NCBI GenBank assembly: GCA_020636095.1
Contig: JACJYN010000003.1
Coordinates: 1,550,001 to 1,614,000 of the forward strand
Length of the DNA stretch: 64,000 bases
Source of the DNA: Lewinellaceae bacterium
GTDB taxonomy: Bacteria > Bacteroidota > Bacteroidia > Chitinophagales > Saprospiraceae
Direction of reading: 5' to 3'
The position numbers and the translations under genes were made by a program. The first letter of the stretch is position 1; each line of letters starts with the position of its first letter. Shown one piece after another: positions 1-9,613 of the stretch. Below the pieces are notes generated by a model. That model was not told the origin of the DNA. It searched no databases and worked only from the letters and a program-made list of their open reading frames with translations.

Positions 1-2
1 CA

Positions 3-3000
3 CCCAGCCGACACCAATACAACGAGTCCTTCCTCCAGGCGCTCGCCCAGCTCAACCCGCAGCAGCGCGAAGCCGTAGAGCACATCGAAGGGCCGGTGCT
101 GGCCCTGGCCGGCCCCGGCACCGGTAAAACCCACATCCTCTCCGCCCGCATCGGCCGCATCCTGATGGAAACGGACGCCCAGGCGCAAAATATCCTTTGC
201 CTTACCTTCACCGACGCGGGCGTCAACGCCATGCGGCACCGCCTGCTCGAATTCATCGGCCCGGAGGCTCACCGGGTTCACATCTACACCTTCCATTCTT
301 TTTGCAACAGCATAATCCAGGATAACCTGGAGCTCTTCGGCCGGCAGGATATGGAGCCGGCCAGCGAGTTGGAGCAGGTGGAACTTATCCGCGGCCTGCT
401 GGACGAGCTCGACGTTCACCACCCCCTGCGGCGTGGGCGCCCCGACCCCTACTTCTACGAAGGCCATTTGCGCAGCCTCTTCCAGCGGATGAAAGCCGAG
501 GACTGGACGGTGGCCCTGATCAATGAAAAGATCGAGGCCTACCTGGAAAGCCTGCCGCATCGGGAGGAATTTATTTATAAAATCAACCGGGGAAAAATCC
601 GCAAGGGCAGCCCGAAGCAATCGAAGATCGAAGAAGCCCAAAACCGAATGGAACTGCTGCGTGCCGCCGCCGCGCTTTTCCCCCGTTACCAACAAGCCAT
701 GTACCAGGCGCGCCGCTACGACTACGACGATATGATCCTGTGGGTCCTGCGAGCCTTCGAGGAGCAGGAGAACCTGCTGCGCGCTTATCAGGAACAATAC
801 CTCTACTTTCTGGTCGATGAATACCAGGATACCAACAGCGCTCAGAACGAGATCATCCACCAGTTGATCGCCTTCTGGGAACAGCCCAATATCTTTATTG
901 TGGGCGATGACGACCAGTCGATTTACGAGTTTCAGGGCGCCCGCCTGAAGAACCTGACCGATTTTTACCATCAGTTTCAGCCGGACATCAAGTTGGTCCT
1001 GCTTCAGCACAACTACCGCTCTTCCCAGCACATTCTGGACGCCTCCCGCGAGGTCATCCGCCACAACGAGCTACGCATCGTTAATAAACTTCAGAATCTG
1101 GGTATCGAAAAACTGCTGATCGCTAAAAATGGGGATTTTGCCAGCACGCCCCTTCGCCCACAGGTGGTGGCCTATCCCAACCGCCTGCACGAGGAGGCGG
1201 ATATTGTTCAGCAAATAAGTAGTTTGTACGAAGAAGGAGTCCCGCTTCGGGAAGTGGCGGTCATCTACGCCAAGCACCGGCAGGCGGAACAGCTGGTGGA
1301 GTTGCTGGAAAAGTCGGGTATTCCCTACAATACCCGCCGCAAGATCAATACGCTGGACCTGCCGTTGATCCGCAACCTTCGGCAGATGCTGGAGTACTTC
1401 GCGGCGGAATTCCAGCATCCTAACAGCGGAGAATACCTGCTCTTTCAAATCCTCCATTTTACCTTTTTCGAGTTGCACCCCGACGACCTTGCCCGCCTGA
1501 GCCTCCACCAGGCCCGCTTCGATTGGAGCCAGCGCCCGCCCTGGCGGGATCTGCTGGCTGATGAACCCACCCTGGAAAAGCTAAACCTGAAAGACAAGGC
1601 CGCCCTCCACCGCTTTACCGATTTTCACAACCACATACTGCGAGAGTACAGCAGCCTGAGCGCCCCGGCCTTTGTGGAACGCCTCGTCAACCGCAGCGGC
1701 CTGCTCAAGTACGTGCTGGGGCACGAACGGAGAACCCTGCTCCTTCAGGCCCTGAAGGCCTTCGTAGATTTCGTCAAGGCCGAGGCGGCCCGCAGCCCCC
1801 GCCTCACCGTAGGCCGCCTGCTCGACCTGTTCCGCAATATGGACGCCAACCGCATCGCTCTGGAGGCCAGTAGTTCCCTGCAGGTGGAATCGGGAGTCAA
1901 CCTGCTCACCGCTCACAGCGCCAAGGGGCTGGAGTTCCGCTATGTTTACCTGATCGACTGCGGGCAGCACTGGGAGCCGCGCACCCGCGCCAGCGCTTTC
2001 CAGTTTACCCTGCCCGACACCCTGACCTTCTCCGGGGAGGAAGACGCTTTGGAAGCCCGCCGTCGGCTCTTTTACGTGGCCATGACGCGCGCCAAGGAAC
2101 GCCTCCATATTTCCTACAGCGAAGCAGACGACAAGGGCAAACCTCAGCAACGCGCCATTTTTATCGAAGAAATCTTGAAAAGCAGCGGGCTGGAGGTGCA
2201 GCAACGCGCCTTGCCCGCCGCCGATCTGGTAGAGGCCGAAACCCTGCGGTTGCTCGAGCAGGAAACGCCCCAGGTGGAACCCCTGGATGAAGAAACCGTC
2301 AGCGGCCTGCTGGAGGGCTTCCAGCTCAGTGTTTCCGCCATGAACCGCTACCTGATGTGCCCGTTGGGTTTTTATTACGAAAATGTGCTGAAAGCCCCAA
2401 CGCTGATGCGGGAGGCCGCCCACTACGGCACCGCTATGCACAACGCCTTGCAGCGGCTGTTCGAGCGCATGAAGGTGTCGAAGAGCAAGGCCTTCCTTTC
2501 CGAGGCGCCATTCATCCAGCTGTTCGACCAGGAAATGGAGCGCCGCCAGGGTTTCTTCTCCCGAAAGGAATACCAGCGCCGCCTGGAAATGGGCCGCCGC
2601 AACCTGTCGGAATACTACAAAATCCACATCTCCACCTGGGAAAAGAACGTACAACTGGAACACAAACCCCGCAATGTGGAAATGGACGGCGTGCCCATCA
2701 CCGGCAGCATCGACCGCCTCATCCTGGACGGCCTGGCCGAAGCGCGGGTGGTCGATTACAAAACAGGTAGCCAGAGCGACGCCAAAATGAGGCGCCCTAC
2801 CGACGCCAATCCCCACGGTGGCAGCTACTGGCGGCAACTGGTGTTTTACAAGATTCTCTACGAGCGCCAGCCCGGCAATACCCGCACCGTAAAAAGCGGG
2901 AAAATCTCCTATCTGGAGCCGGATACGCGCGGGGCGTTCCAGGAAAAGGAGCTGATCTATACGCCCAAAGATGTGGAAGTAGTGAGCGGCCTCATTAAAG

Positions 3001-3137
3001 AAGTGTATAGCAAGATCATGGCCCACGATTTCTACACCGGCTGCGGGGAGCCCAACTGCCCCTGGTGCAATTTCCTGCGCCACAATGTGGTGGTGGATAC
3101 CTTCTCCGAGCGGGAGGTGGAGGAGTTGGATGATTGA
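3..3137 (+). CDS. UvrD/Rep-family DNA helicase with C-terminal PD-(D/E)XK nuclease, 5' partial
   Basis: ATP-dependent superfamily 1A DNA helicase fused to a RecB/AddB-type nuclease, probably acting in DNA repair or end resection. The reading frame is open to the left edge and the residues before the first in-window GTG (96) already match the family Q motif (LNPQQREAV), so the true start lies outside the window. Motifs seen in order: Walker A GPGTGKT (about nt 111), DEYQDT, GDDDQSIYEFQGA, NYRSSQHIL, TAHSAKGLEF and YVAMTRAKERL. The C-terminal third holds a nuclease core ending VDYKTG. Four cysteines bracket this core, one in MCPLGFYY and three in CGEPNCPWC, the layout used by AddB-like nucleases to hold an iron-sulphur cluster; the cluster is inferred. 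The gene stands alone, 225 nt before an unrelated peptidase. Confidence 0.9.
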   Translation, partial: PSRHQYNESFLQALAQLNPQQREAVEHIEGPVLALAGPGTGKTHILSARIGRILMETDAQAQNILCLTFTDAGVNAMRHRLLEFIGPEAHRVHIYTFHSFCNSIIQDNLELFGRQDMEPASELEQVELIRGLLDELDVHHPLRRGRPDPYFYEGHLRSLFQRMKAEDWTVALINEKIEAYLESLPHREEFIYKINRGKIRKGSPKQSKIEEAQNRMELLRAAAALFPRYQQAMYQARRYDYDDMILWVLRAFEEQENLLRAYQEQYLYFLVDEYQDTNSAQNEIIHQLIAFWEQPNIFIVGDDDQSIYEFQGARLKNLTDFYHQFQPDIKLVLLQHNYRSSQHILDASREVIRHNELRIVNKLQNLGIEKLLIAKNGDFASTPLRPQVVAYPNRLHEEADIVQQISSLYEEGVPLREVAVIYAKHRQAEQLVELLEKSGIPYNTRRKINTLDLPLIRNLRQMLEYFAAEFQHPNSGEYLLFQILHFTFFELHPDDLARLSLHQARFDWSQRPPWRDLLADEPTLEKLNLKDKAALHRFTDFHNHILREYSSLSAPAFVERLVNRSGLLKYVLGHERRTLLLQALKAFVDFVKAEAARSPRLTVGRLLDLFRNMDANRIALEASSSLQVESGVNLLTAHSAKGLEFRYVYLIDCGQHWEPRTRASAFQFTLPDTLTFSGEEDALEARRRLFYVAMTRAKERLHISYSEADDKGKPQQRAIFIEEILKSSGLEVQQRALPAADLVEAETLRLLEQETPQVEPLDEETVSGLLEGFQLSVSAMNRYLMCPLGFYYENVLKAPTLMREAAHYGTAMHNALQRLFERMKVSKSKAFLSEAPFIQLFDQEMERRQGFFSRKEYQRRLEMGRRNLSEYYKIHISTWEKNVQLEHKPRNVEMDGVPITGSIDRLILDGLAEARVVDYKTGSQSDAKMRRPTDANPHGGSYWRQLVFYKILYERQPGNTRTVKSGKISYLEPDTRGAFQEKELIYTPKDVEVVSGLIKEVYSKIMAHDFYTGCGEPNCPWCNFLRHNVVVDTFSEREVEELDD

Positions 3138-3144
3138 GGTGACG

Positions 3145-3263
3145 CCTTCCCATCGTATCCTGCACGGGAAAAAGGTGTCGCCTCCCCGTTTGTTCCCTGG
3201 CCTTTGCTGTTGTTCCCGCTCCCTTCCCATCGTATCCTGCCCCGGAAAAAGGTGTCGCCTCCC
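3145..3263. repeat. Pair of 42-bp direct repeats
   Basis: Two nearly identical 42-bp copies lie at 3145-3186 and 3222-3263, both starting CCTTCCCATCGTATCCTGC and ending AAAAAGGTGTCGCCTCCC. They differ at only about two positions and are separated by 35 bp. They sit between the helicase stop and the peptidase start. Function unknown; no open frame of interest covers them. Confidence 0.8.
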
Positions 3264-3362
3264 AATACAGAACAAATCTCTGATAAGAAAGAGGCATGCA
3301 AAAAATAAACCAGGTTTGTCGTAACTTTAAAGTTCATTTCTCATTCCCTAAATCACGAAACC

Positions 3363-5492
3363 ATGCTCCGACTATTTTCCTTCCTCTTCCTTCTGGCCTT
3401 GTTGGGCTGCCGCCAGGAAGCCGCCACCGATACCGCCGCCGCCGGGCCGCCCACTGCCAAAAAGGAGGGGCGCACTTTCGAAGAGTTCGGCGCCACTCGC
3501 GAGGACCCCTACTACTGGCTCAACGACCCCACCAGCCCGGAAGTCATCCAACACCTGGAAGCGGAGAACGCTTTCTGCGAGCAAAACCTGGCGCATACCC
3601 AGGCCTTGCAGGATGAATTGTACGAAGAACTGGTGGCCCGCATCGAGCAGCAATACCAGTCGGTGCCCACCAAACAGAATGGCTACTGGTACTACGCCCG
3701 CTACGAAGAGGGCGACGAGTACCCCTACTACTGCCGGAAGAAAGACAATATGGCCGCCCCGGAAGAGGTATTGCTCAACGTGAACGAAATGGCAAAAGGC
3801 CATAAAATTTACCGCCTGTTCCAGTACTTCGTCAGCCCGGACAACCAGAAGCTGGCTTTTCTGGTGGACACGGCCGGCGACCTCCGCAACACCCTTTACT
3901 TCAAAGACCTTTCCACCGGCGGCCTGCTGCCCGATCAGGTGTCCAACTGCTCCTTCGGCGGCGCCTGGGCCAACGATAGCCAGCACTTTTTTTATAGCCT
4001 CAACGACAAGACGGTGCGCAGCTACCGGGTGAAACGCCACGCATTGGGGGCCGATCCCGGACAGGATGCGCAAGTATACAATGAACCAGATAGCACCTTC
4101 TCGGCCTTTGTCAGCCGGTCCTGGGATGACCGGTACATCTTTATAGGTTCCGGCAGTACTACTTCCAGCGAGGCCTGGTACCTGAATGCCGGCCAGCCGA
4201 AAGGAGCGTTGAAGGTGGTGCAGCCCCGTCAAAAGAACCTGGAATATCAGGTGGAATCGTACACCGGGGAGGTGTTTCATATTTACAACAACCACCAGGC
4301 GCAGAACTTCAGGATTTCAACAGCGCCCGTAGGCGCCCCCGGCCTGTCCAACTGGAAGGATGTTGTGCCTCACAACCCGGACGTTTACATCAACGGCTTC
4401 ACCGTACGGGCGAAATACCTGGTAGTGCAGGAACGAACAAAAGGGCTGGATAAAATCCGGGTAATCAACCGGCAAAGTGGAGAAAGTTACTACGTGGACT
4501 TTGGGGAGGAGGTCTACACCGCCGGCATGTACGACCCCAATGACGAGTTTACTTCAGATAGTATCCGATACGACTACCAGTCGCTGACTACGCCCCGTTC
4601 TACTTTTGGTTACAGCCTGGCCACCCGGGAGAAGGCGTTGCTCCAGCAGCAAAAAGTAGGGGGCGGCTTCGACGGCACGCTTTATGAAACGAAGCGCCTT
4701 TGGGCCACCGCTCAGGACGGCGCCGAGGTGCCCCTGTCTATCGTGTACCGGACAGAGCTGTTCCGGCAGGACGGCAGTAACCCCTGCCTGCTCTATTCCT
4801 ATGGCTCCTACGGCTCCAGCTCGATGCCCTACTTCAACAGCAGCGTCATTAGCCTGCTCGACCGCGGCTTCGTCTACGCCATTGCCCACATCCGCGGCGG
4901 GCAGGAGATGGGGCGGAAGTGGTACGAAGACGGGAAGCTGATGAAAAAGAAAAACACCTTCACCGATTTCATCGACTGCGGGCAATACCTGGTGGATAAC
5001 CAGTACACCTCAACGGAAGGCCTTTTCGCCATGGGCGGCAGCGCCGGCGGCATGCTGATGGGCGCCGTCACCAATATGCGCCCCGATCTGTTCAAGGGCA
5101 TCATCGCACGGGTGCCCTGGATGGATGTCATCAGCGATATGCGCAATCCGGACCTGCCCCTAACCACCCTGGAATATGAGGAGTGGGGCAATCCTTACGA
5201 AAAGGAGGCTTACGACTACATGCTCAGCTGGTCGCCCTATGACAACGTGAAACCGGCGGCCTTTCCCGCTATTCTGGCCACCGGCGGCCTCAACGATACG
5301 CAGGTGCTCTACCACAACCCCGCCAAGTGGGTGCAGAAGATCAGGGAGAATAATACCGGTACGGAGCCGGTGCTGTTCAAATGCAATATGGGCGCGGGGC
5401 ACGCCGGGGAGTCCGGCCGTTTCGCCAGCCAGAAGGAAACGGCGATGATCTATGCGTTTATGGTGGATCAGGTGGGGGCGTTGGCGGATTAG
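3363..5492 (+). CDS. Prolyl oligopeptidase family serine peptidase (S9A, oligopeptidase B-like), lipoprotein
   Basis: Serine peptidase that should cleave short peptides, here exported and lipid-anchored. The 709-residue protein begins with a hydrophobic signal ending in the lipobox LLGC, so Cys18 is the likely lipidation site. Residues about 30-430 form the N-terminal propeller region (YYWLNDPTSPEV is typical of oligopeptidase B), and the rest is the alpha/beta-hydrolase domain. The visible triad is Ser560 in GGSAGG, Asp645 in LNDTQV and His680 in GAGHAGESG. The length fits the family (about 680-710). A strong hairpin follows the stop. A second S9 enzyme, fused to another domain, lies at 31981-35397. 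Confidence 0.9.
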   Translation: MLRLFSFLFLLALLGCRQEAATDTAAAGPPTAKKEGRTFEEFGATREDPYYWLNDPTSPEVIQHLEAENAFCEQNLAHTQALQDELYEELVARIEQQYQSVPTKQNGYWYYARYEEGDEYPYYCRKKDNMAAPEEVLLNVNEMAKGHKIYRLFQYFVSPDNQKLAFLVDTAGDLRNTLYFKDLSTGGLLPDQVSNCSFGGAWANDSQHFFYSLNDKTVRSYRVKRHALGADPGQDAQVYNEPDSTFSAFVSRSWDDRYIFIGSGSTTSSEAWYLNAGQPKGALKVVQPRQKNLEYQVESYTGEVFHIYNNHQAQNFRISTAPVGAPGLSNWKDVVPHNPDVYINGFTVRAKYLVVQERTKGLDKIRVINRQSGESYYVDFGEEVYTAGMYDPNDEFTSDSIRYDYQSLTTPRSTFGYSLATREKALLQQQKVGGGFDGTLYETKRLWATAQDGAEVPLSIVYRTELFRQDGSNPCLLYSYGSYGSSSMPYFNSSVISLLDRGFVYAIAHIRGGQEMGRKWYEDGKLMKKKNTFTDFIDCGQYLVDNQYTSTEGLFAMGGSAGGMLMGAVTNMRPDLFKGIIARVPWMDVISDMRNPDLPLTTLEYEEWGNPYEKEAYDYMLSWSPYDNVKPAAFPAILATGGLNDTQVLYHNPAKWVQKIRENNTGTEPVLFKCNMGAGHAGESGRFASQKETAMIYAFMVDQVGALAD

Positions 5493-5497
5493 AAAGG

Positions 5498-5530
5498 AGA
5501 TTTGCCAGGTTTTCGAAACCTGGCAAATCT
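5498..5530. terminator. Bidirectional hairpin terminator between convergent genes
   Basis: Perfect 15-bp inverted repeat, AGATTTGCCAGGTTT, then a TCG loop and its complement. It starts 6 nt after the peptidase stop and ends 12 nt before the stop of the convergent hydrolase gene, so it can serve both. The same 15-3-15 design with a TTT-TCG-AAA tip recurs at 48397-48429. Confidence 0.8.
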
Positions 5531-5541
5531 GAATTGGTTTT

Positions 5542-6411
5542 TTACAGATGCTTTTTCAAAAAGCTCCAGGCTTCCTGATTCGCCTGTTGGGCAGCTTCGT
5601 CGTTATAAGCTGGATTACTTGGGTTGGCAAAGGCGTGATTGGCGTCATAAATATGCGTTTCAATCGTTTTACCGGTAGCTTTAGCCAGGCTCTCGAAGGT
5701 TTGCGCCACCTCCGGAGTGATCCATTCGTCCTGTTTGGCGAAGATACCCAGGATGGGGGCTTTCAACGGCGCCAGCGCCTTGGCGTCTTTCACCGGCATG
5801 CCGTAGTACATCACGCAGGCCACGCCCTGATCGCCTGCCATAATGGAAGACTTCAGTGACCAGCCGCCGCCAAAGCACCAGCCGATGGTGGCGATGCGGG
5901 CGTCTTTACCCGCCTTGTTGATGGCGCCCTGGATGATGGCCCGGGCCCGTTCTTCCTTGATAGACTGCATGAACTCTCCAGCCTTATCCGGATCGGTCGC
6001 GATCTTACCGTCGTACAGGTCGAGGGCCATGACGTTGGTGTTGCCCAGGTAGCCAAACAGGCGCTCCGCTTCGGCTTTGATGTGGTCGTTCAGGCCCCAC
6101 CATTCGTGGATGACAAAGAGATAGTTGTTGGTCGGTTCTTTCGCCATAAGGACGTAGGCGCTGCCCTTCTTTCCATCGGGGGTGTCGAACTCCATCATCT
6201 GCCCGATGCCTTCGAACTTCAGCTCGGCTGGCATTTCGTGGGCATCCTTGAATTTTTCGTCATCGGCAAACTGGGCCATGTCGCTGCTATCTACAGCTTC
6301 TCCTTCGGCTTGCTCGCCGCTTTTACCGCTGTTTTGACAGGAAGTGAACACCAGCCCGAGGGCCATAACATACATAATCAGATGTCTGAGCATAGTAGAT
6401 TTTTTTTGCAT
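5542..6411 (-). CDS. Dienelactone hydrolase family lipoprotein
   Basis: Alpha/beta-hydrolase of the dienelactone hydrolase family (289 residues); the natural substrate cannot be told from sequence. ATG at 6411 was chosen because it gives a clean lipoprotein signal (about 25 residues ending VFTSC); the open frame extends further upstream but without signal-like sequence. A second ATG at 6393 is equally possible. The nucleophile Cys179 lies in GWCFGGGW, the acid is probably the Asp in AKQDEW, and His259 is in DANHAF, matching the Cys-Asp-His triad. The protein should be anchored in the envelope, which is unusual for a family that is often cytoplasmic. It converges on the S9 peptidase. Confidence 0.85.
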   Translation of the reverse strand: MQKKSTMLRHLIMYVMALGLVFTSCQNSGKSGEQAEGEAVDSSDMAQFADDEKFKDAHEMPAELKFEGIGQMMEFDTPDGKKGSAYVLMAKEPTNNYLFVIHEWWGLNDHIKAEAERLFGYLGNTNVMALDLYDGKIATDPDKAGEFMQSIKEERARAIIQGAINKAGKDARIATIGWCFGGGWSLKSSIMAGDQGVACVMYYGMPVKDAKALAPLKAPILGIFAKQDEWITPEVAQTFESLAKATGKTIETHIYDANHAFANPSNPAYNDEAAQQANQEAWSFLKKHL

Positions 6412-6641
6412 AGTGATTTGGTATTGGAATGTATACCTTAAATAGAGAAGCAAGGCTATTTGTTTACGAAAGGAGGCTGGAATAAATCTGAGTTTTTGCC
6501 TTACCTTTGTGGGCCGGATAAGGAAAGTGTAAATGTGCAAACGTGAAAGTGTGTAAATAAGGCCCAGGGCGCTCCGGTTTGTAGCTACTCCTCTGCCACC
6601 TTTTAGCGCAGCAAAAAGGCAGGGTAAAAACAGATAATACC

Positions 6642-8645
6642 ATGACCGAAAAAACGATCAAACCCATTATCCAATACAGCCGCGGGCAGCTGTCCGATGA
6701 AGAGTTATTGAATCTGTACCGCCGGCTGCTGACACCGAGGCTGGTCGAAGAAAAGATGCTCATCCTGCTGCGGCAGGGCAAGATCAGCAAGTGGTTTTCC
6801 GGGATCGGGCAGGAGGCCATCTCGGTGGGCTGCGCCAGTGCCCTGCTGGAGGACGAGCTCATCTTCACCATGCACCGCAACCTGGGCGTATTCACCACCC
6901 GGCAGATGCCAATGGAGCGCCTCTTTGCCCAGTGGCAGGGTAAGGCGTTGGGTTTCACCAAGGGCCGAGACCGTTCCTTCCACTTTGGCGCGATGGATTA
7001 CGGCATCGTAGGTATGATCTCTCACCTGGGGCCTCAGCTGTCCCTGGCGGCAGGCGTTGCGCTGGCGCATAAGCTGGCGGGGGAGGGCAGGGTATCACTA
7101 GCCTTCACCGGCGACGGGGCCACCAGCCAGGGGGAGTTCCACGAGGCGCTCAACACGGCGGCGGTCTGGGGCTTGCCGGTACTGTTCGTCATCGAAGACA
7201 ACGGCTATGGCCTTTCTACCCCCTCGCGGGAGCAGTACGTCTGCCAGGACTTGTCTGACCGCGCCCAGGGATACGGCATGCGCTCCGTAACGGTTGACGG
7301 CAACAACATTCTGGATGTCTACCTAACCGTGCGCAAGCTGGCTGAAGAGCTGCGCGAAAACCCGGAACCCGTATTCGTACAATGCAAGACCTTCCGCATG
7401 CGCGGACACGAGGAGGCCTCCGGCATCAAATACGTACCCAGGGAATTGTTGGACTATTGGGCCGCCCGCGACCCGGTCAGGAATTATGAAAAATACCTTT
7501 TGCAGGAAGGGCTGCTCGATGAAAAGCAGGTGAAAGAAGTCCGCGAAACCATTAAAAAAGAGATCAGTAAAGGGCTGGAGATCGCCTACGGCGAAGGGGG
7601 CATTCAATCCAGCCCCGAACAGGAACTGGCCGATGTGTACGCGCCGTTCCAGAGCCGGGCGGTGGCGCCGAAGAGCAGTAAAAAAACCGAACGCCGTTTC
7701 GTCGACGCCATTTCCGATGGCCTGCGGCAGGCTATGGAAAAACATGACAAACTGGTGCTGATGGGCCAGGATATTGCCGACTACGGCGGGGTGTTCAAGA
7801 TCACCGAAGGCTTTGTCGCGAAGTATGGCAGAGAGCGGGTGCGCAATACGCCTCTGTGCGAGAGCGCCATCGTAGGTATTGGGCTGGGCCTGAGCCTGAA
7901 GGGGTACAAAGCCATGGTGGAAATGCAGTTTGCCGATTTCGTCACCTGCGGATTCAACCAAATCATCAACAACCTGGCTAAACAGCACTACCGCTGGGGG
8001 AAAAATGCCGATGTGGTGATCCGCATGCCGACGGGCGCGGGAGTAGCCGCCGGGCCGTTCCACTCTCAGAGTAATGAGGCCTGGTTTTTCCATACGCCCG
8101 GCCTGAAGGTTGTTTATCCATCTACTCCAGAAGACGCCAAGGGCCTGCTGCTGGCCAGCTTCGAAGATCCCAACCCCGTACTGTTTTTTGAACACAAGGC
8201 CCTTTACCGCAGCGTCACCGCCGCGGTGCCCGACGATTACTACACCGTGGAGATCGGCAAGGCGCGCCTCGCCCGCGAAGGGCAGGAAGTGTCGGTGATC
8301 ACCTACGGCATGGGGGTCCACTGGGCAACTGAGGTGTGCAATGAGATGGGCGTGGACGCCGAAATCCTCGACCTGCGCAGCCTGCTGCCGCTGGATTATG
8401 ACGCCATTGGCGAAACTGTGAAAAAGACCAACCGGGTGATCGTTCTGCACGAAGACACGCTCATCGGCGGCATTGGCGGGGAGATCGCCGCCTATATCTC
8501 CGAACAGCTCTTTGAATACCTCGACGCGCCGGTGCTGCGCGCCGCCAGCCTGGATACGCCGGTGCCGTTCTCCCCAAAGCTGGAGGAACAATTTTTGCCA
8601 AAGGGTAGGTTCCGGGAGCAGTTGAAGCGGTTGCTGGCTTATTAG
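6642..8645 (+). CDS. 2-oxoacid dehydrogenase E1, fused alpha and beta subunits
   Basis: Thiamine-diphosphate-dependent E1 component of a 2-oxoacid (branched-chain or pyruvate) dehydrogenase complex. The 667-residue chain joins E1-alpha (about residues 20-330) and E1-beta (about 345-667). The TPP/Mg motif starts at Gly157 (GDGATSQGEFHEA) and ends near FVIEDN; the alpha half also has MRGHEE. The beta half has MGQDIADYGGVF, RVRNTPLCE and a C-terminal LHEDTLIGGIGGE. Single-chain alpha-beta fusions are common in Bacteroidota and are usually annotated as branched-chain-type dehydrogenases. No E2 or E3 gene is adjacent. A methyltransferase follows 20 nt downstream, probably co-transcribed. Confidence 0.92.
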   Translation: MTEKTIKPIIQYSRGQLSDEELLNLYRRLLTPRLVEEKMLILLRQGKISKWFSGIGQEAISVGCASALLEDELIFTMHRNLGVFTTRQMPMERLFAQWQGKALGFTKGRDRSFHFGAMDYGIVGMISHLGPQLSLAAGVALAHKLAGEGRVSLAFTGDGATSQGEFHEALNTAAVWGLPVLFVIEDNGYGLSTPSREQYVCQDLSDRAQGYGMRSVTVDGNNILDVYLTVRKLAEELRENPEPVFVQCKTFRMRGHEEASGIKYVPRELLDYWAARDPVRNYEKYLLQEGLLDEKQVKEVRETIKKEISKGLEIAYGEGGIQSSPEQELADVYAPFQSRAVAPKSSKKTERRFVDAISDGLRQAMEKHDKLVLMGQDIADYGGVFKITEGFVAKYGRERVRNTPLCESAIVGIGLGLSLKGYKAMVEMQFADFVTCGFNQIINNLAKQHYRWGKNADVVIRMPTGAGVAAGPFHSQSNEAWFFHTPGLKVVYPSTPEDAKGLLLASFEDPNPVLFFEHKALYRSVTAAVPDDYYTVEIGKARLAREGQEVSVITYGMGVHWATEVCNEMGVDAEILDLRSLLPLDYDAIGETVKKTNRVIVLHEDTLIGGIGGEIAAYISEQLFEYLDAPVLRAASLDTPVPFSPKLEEQFLPKGRFREQLKRLLAY

Positions 8646-8665
8646 TTTCAAAATATCAAACCTTT

Positions 8666-9514
8666 ATGAACGGTACGAAAATTCAGGATGTCGAAGCCTA
8701 CTATGAAGGAACCCGGTGGGATTACCGCTGGGTTTGGGGGGTACGGCATACCTATTCCTTACACTTTGGATATTATGATGAAACCGCTACCCATCACAAA
8801 GCGGCGGTCGCCAATATGAACCGGGTGATGGCGGATTTGGCAGACATCGGGCCGGAGGATAAAGTGCTGGATGCGGGTTGTGGCGTAGGCGGTTCCGGTA
8901 TCTGGCTGGCGGAAAACCGGCAGTGTTCGGTCGTCGGCATCACTCCGGTGGCAGGGCAGGTAAGGGATGCCCGGAAAAATGCGGCTAAGCATAAAGTGGA
9001 GCACAAAGCCTCTTTTATGGAGGCCGATTATTGTCATGTCCCTTTTGAGGATCAATCGTTTGACGTGGCCTGGGCGCTGGAGAGTGTTTGCCACGCTTCT
9101 CACAAGCTGGATTTTTACAAAGAAGCCTACCGCTTGCTCAAACCGGGGGGGCGCCTGGTTATTGGTGATACGTTTCGTTTGGGCCGCTCATTTTCATCTG
9201 AAGAGGAAGCGCTGATCCATCAATGGCTGCAATGCTGGGCCATTCCCGACCTCGACTCGCCGGCGGAACACCGACAACATGCACAGGCGGCGGGTTTTCG
9301 GGATTTTGAATTTCGGGACATCTCCAAACACACCCTGCAGTCGATCCGCAATATCCGGGAACACGGCGATAAGTGGTTGTGGGCTGCCCGGCTGCTGAAT
9401 AAAATAGGAATTGTCTCGGATGTGCAGGTCAGCAATGTTTTGGGGACGATTTACCAGTACGATGCATTCCAAAAGGAACTTTGGTGTTATGGGTTGTTGG
9501 TTGCCCGAAAGTAG
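8666..9514 (+). CDS. Class I SAM-dependent methyltransferase
   Basis: Rossmann-fold methyltransferase of 282 residues. SAM motif I is VLDAGCGVGGSGIWLAE (about residues 67-83); motif post-I falls near SVVGITP, the acidic motif II near DVAWALESVCHA, and motif III is LLKPGGRLVIGD. The overall look (AYYEGT..DYR start, VCHASHK) is like the tocopherol/sterol and small-molecule C/O-methyltransferases, so a lipid or quinone-like substrate is plausible but not shown. It starts 20 nt after the E1 gene, suggesting one operon. The substrate is unknown. Confidence 0.85.
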   Translation: MNGTKIQDVEAYYEGTRWDYRWVWGVRHTYSLHFGYYDETATHHKAAVANMNRVMADLADIGPEDKVLDAGCGVGGSGIWLAENRQCSVVGITPVAGQVRDARKNAAKHKVEHKASFMEADYCHVPFEDQSFDVAWALESVCHASHKLDFYKEAYRLLKPGGRLVIGDTFRLGRSFSSEEEALIHQWLQCWAIPDLDSPAEHRQHAQAAGFRDFEFRDISKHTLQSIRNIREHGDKWLWAARLLNKIGIVSDVQVSNVLGTIYQYDAFQKELWCYGLLVARK

Positions 9515-9613
9515 AAGCTTATCCGGCCTGATGTCAGGCCAAACCCTTTGCCAATTTTAGCGTGTGTTCAAATCCCGGTTTCGACCCGAAGCATGCAACT
9601 TGGACACACTCTT

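Noticed and set aside
1581..3275. 564-codon open frame on the minus strand opposite the helicase gene
   Set aside because: Antisense to a fully motif-supported helicase; its translation shows no family-like blocks. A high-GC antisense artefact.
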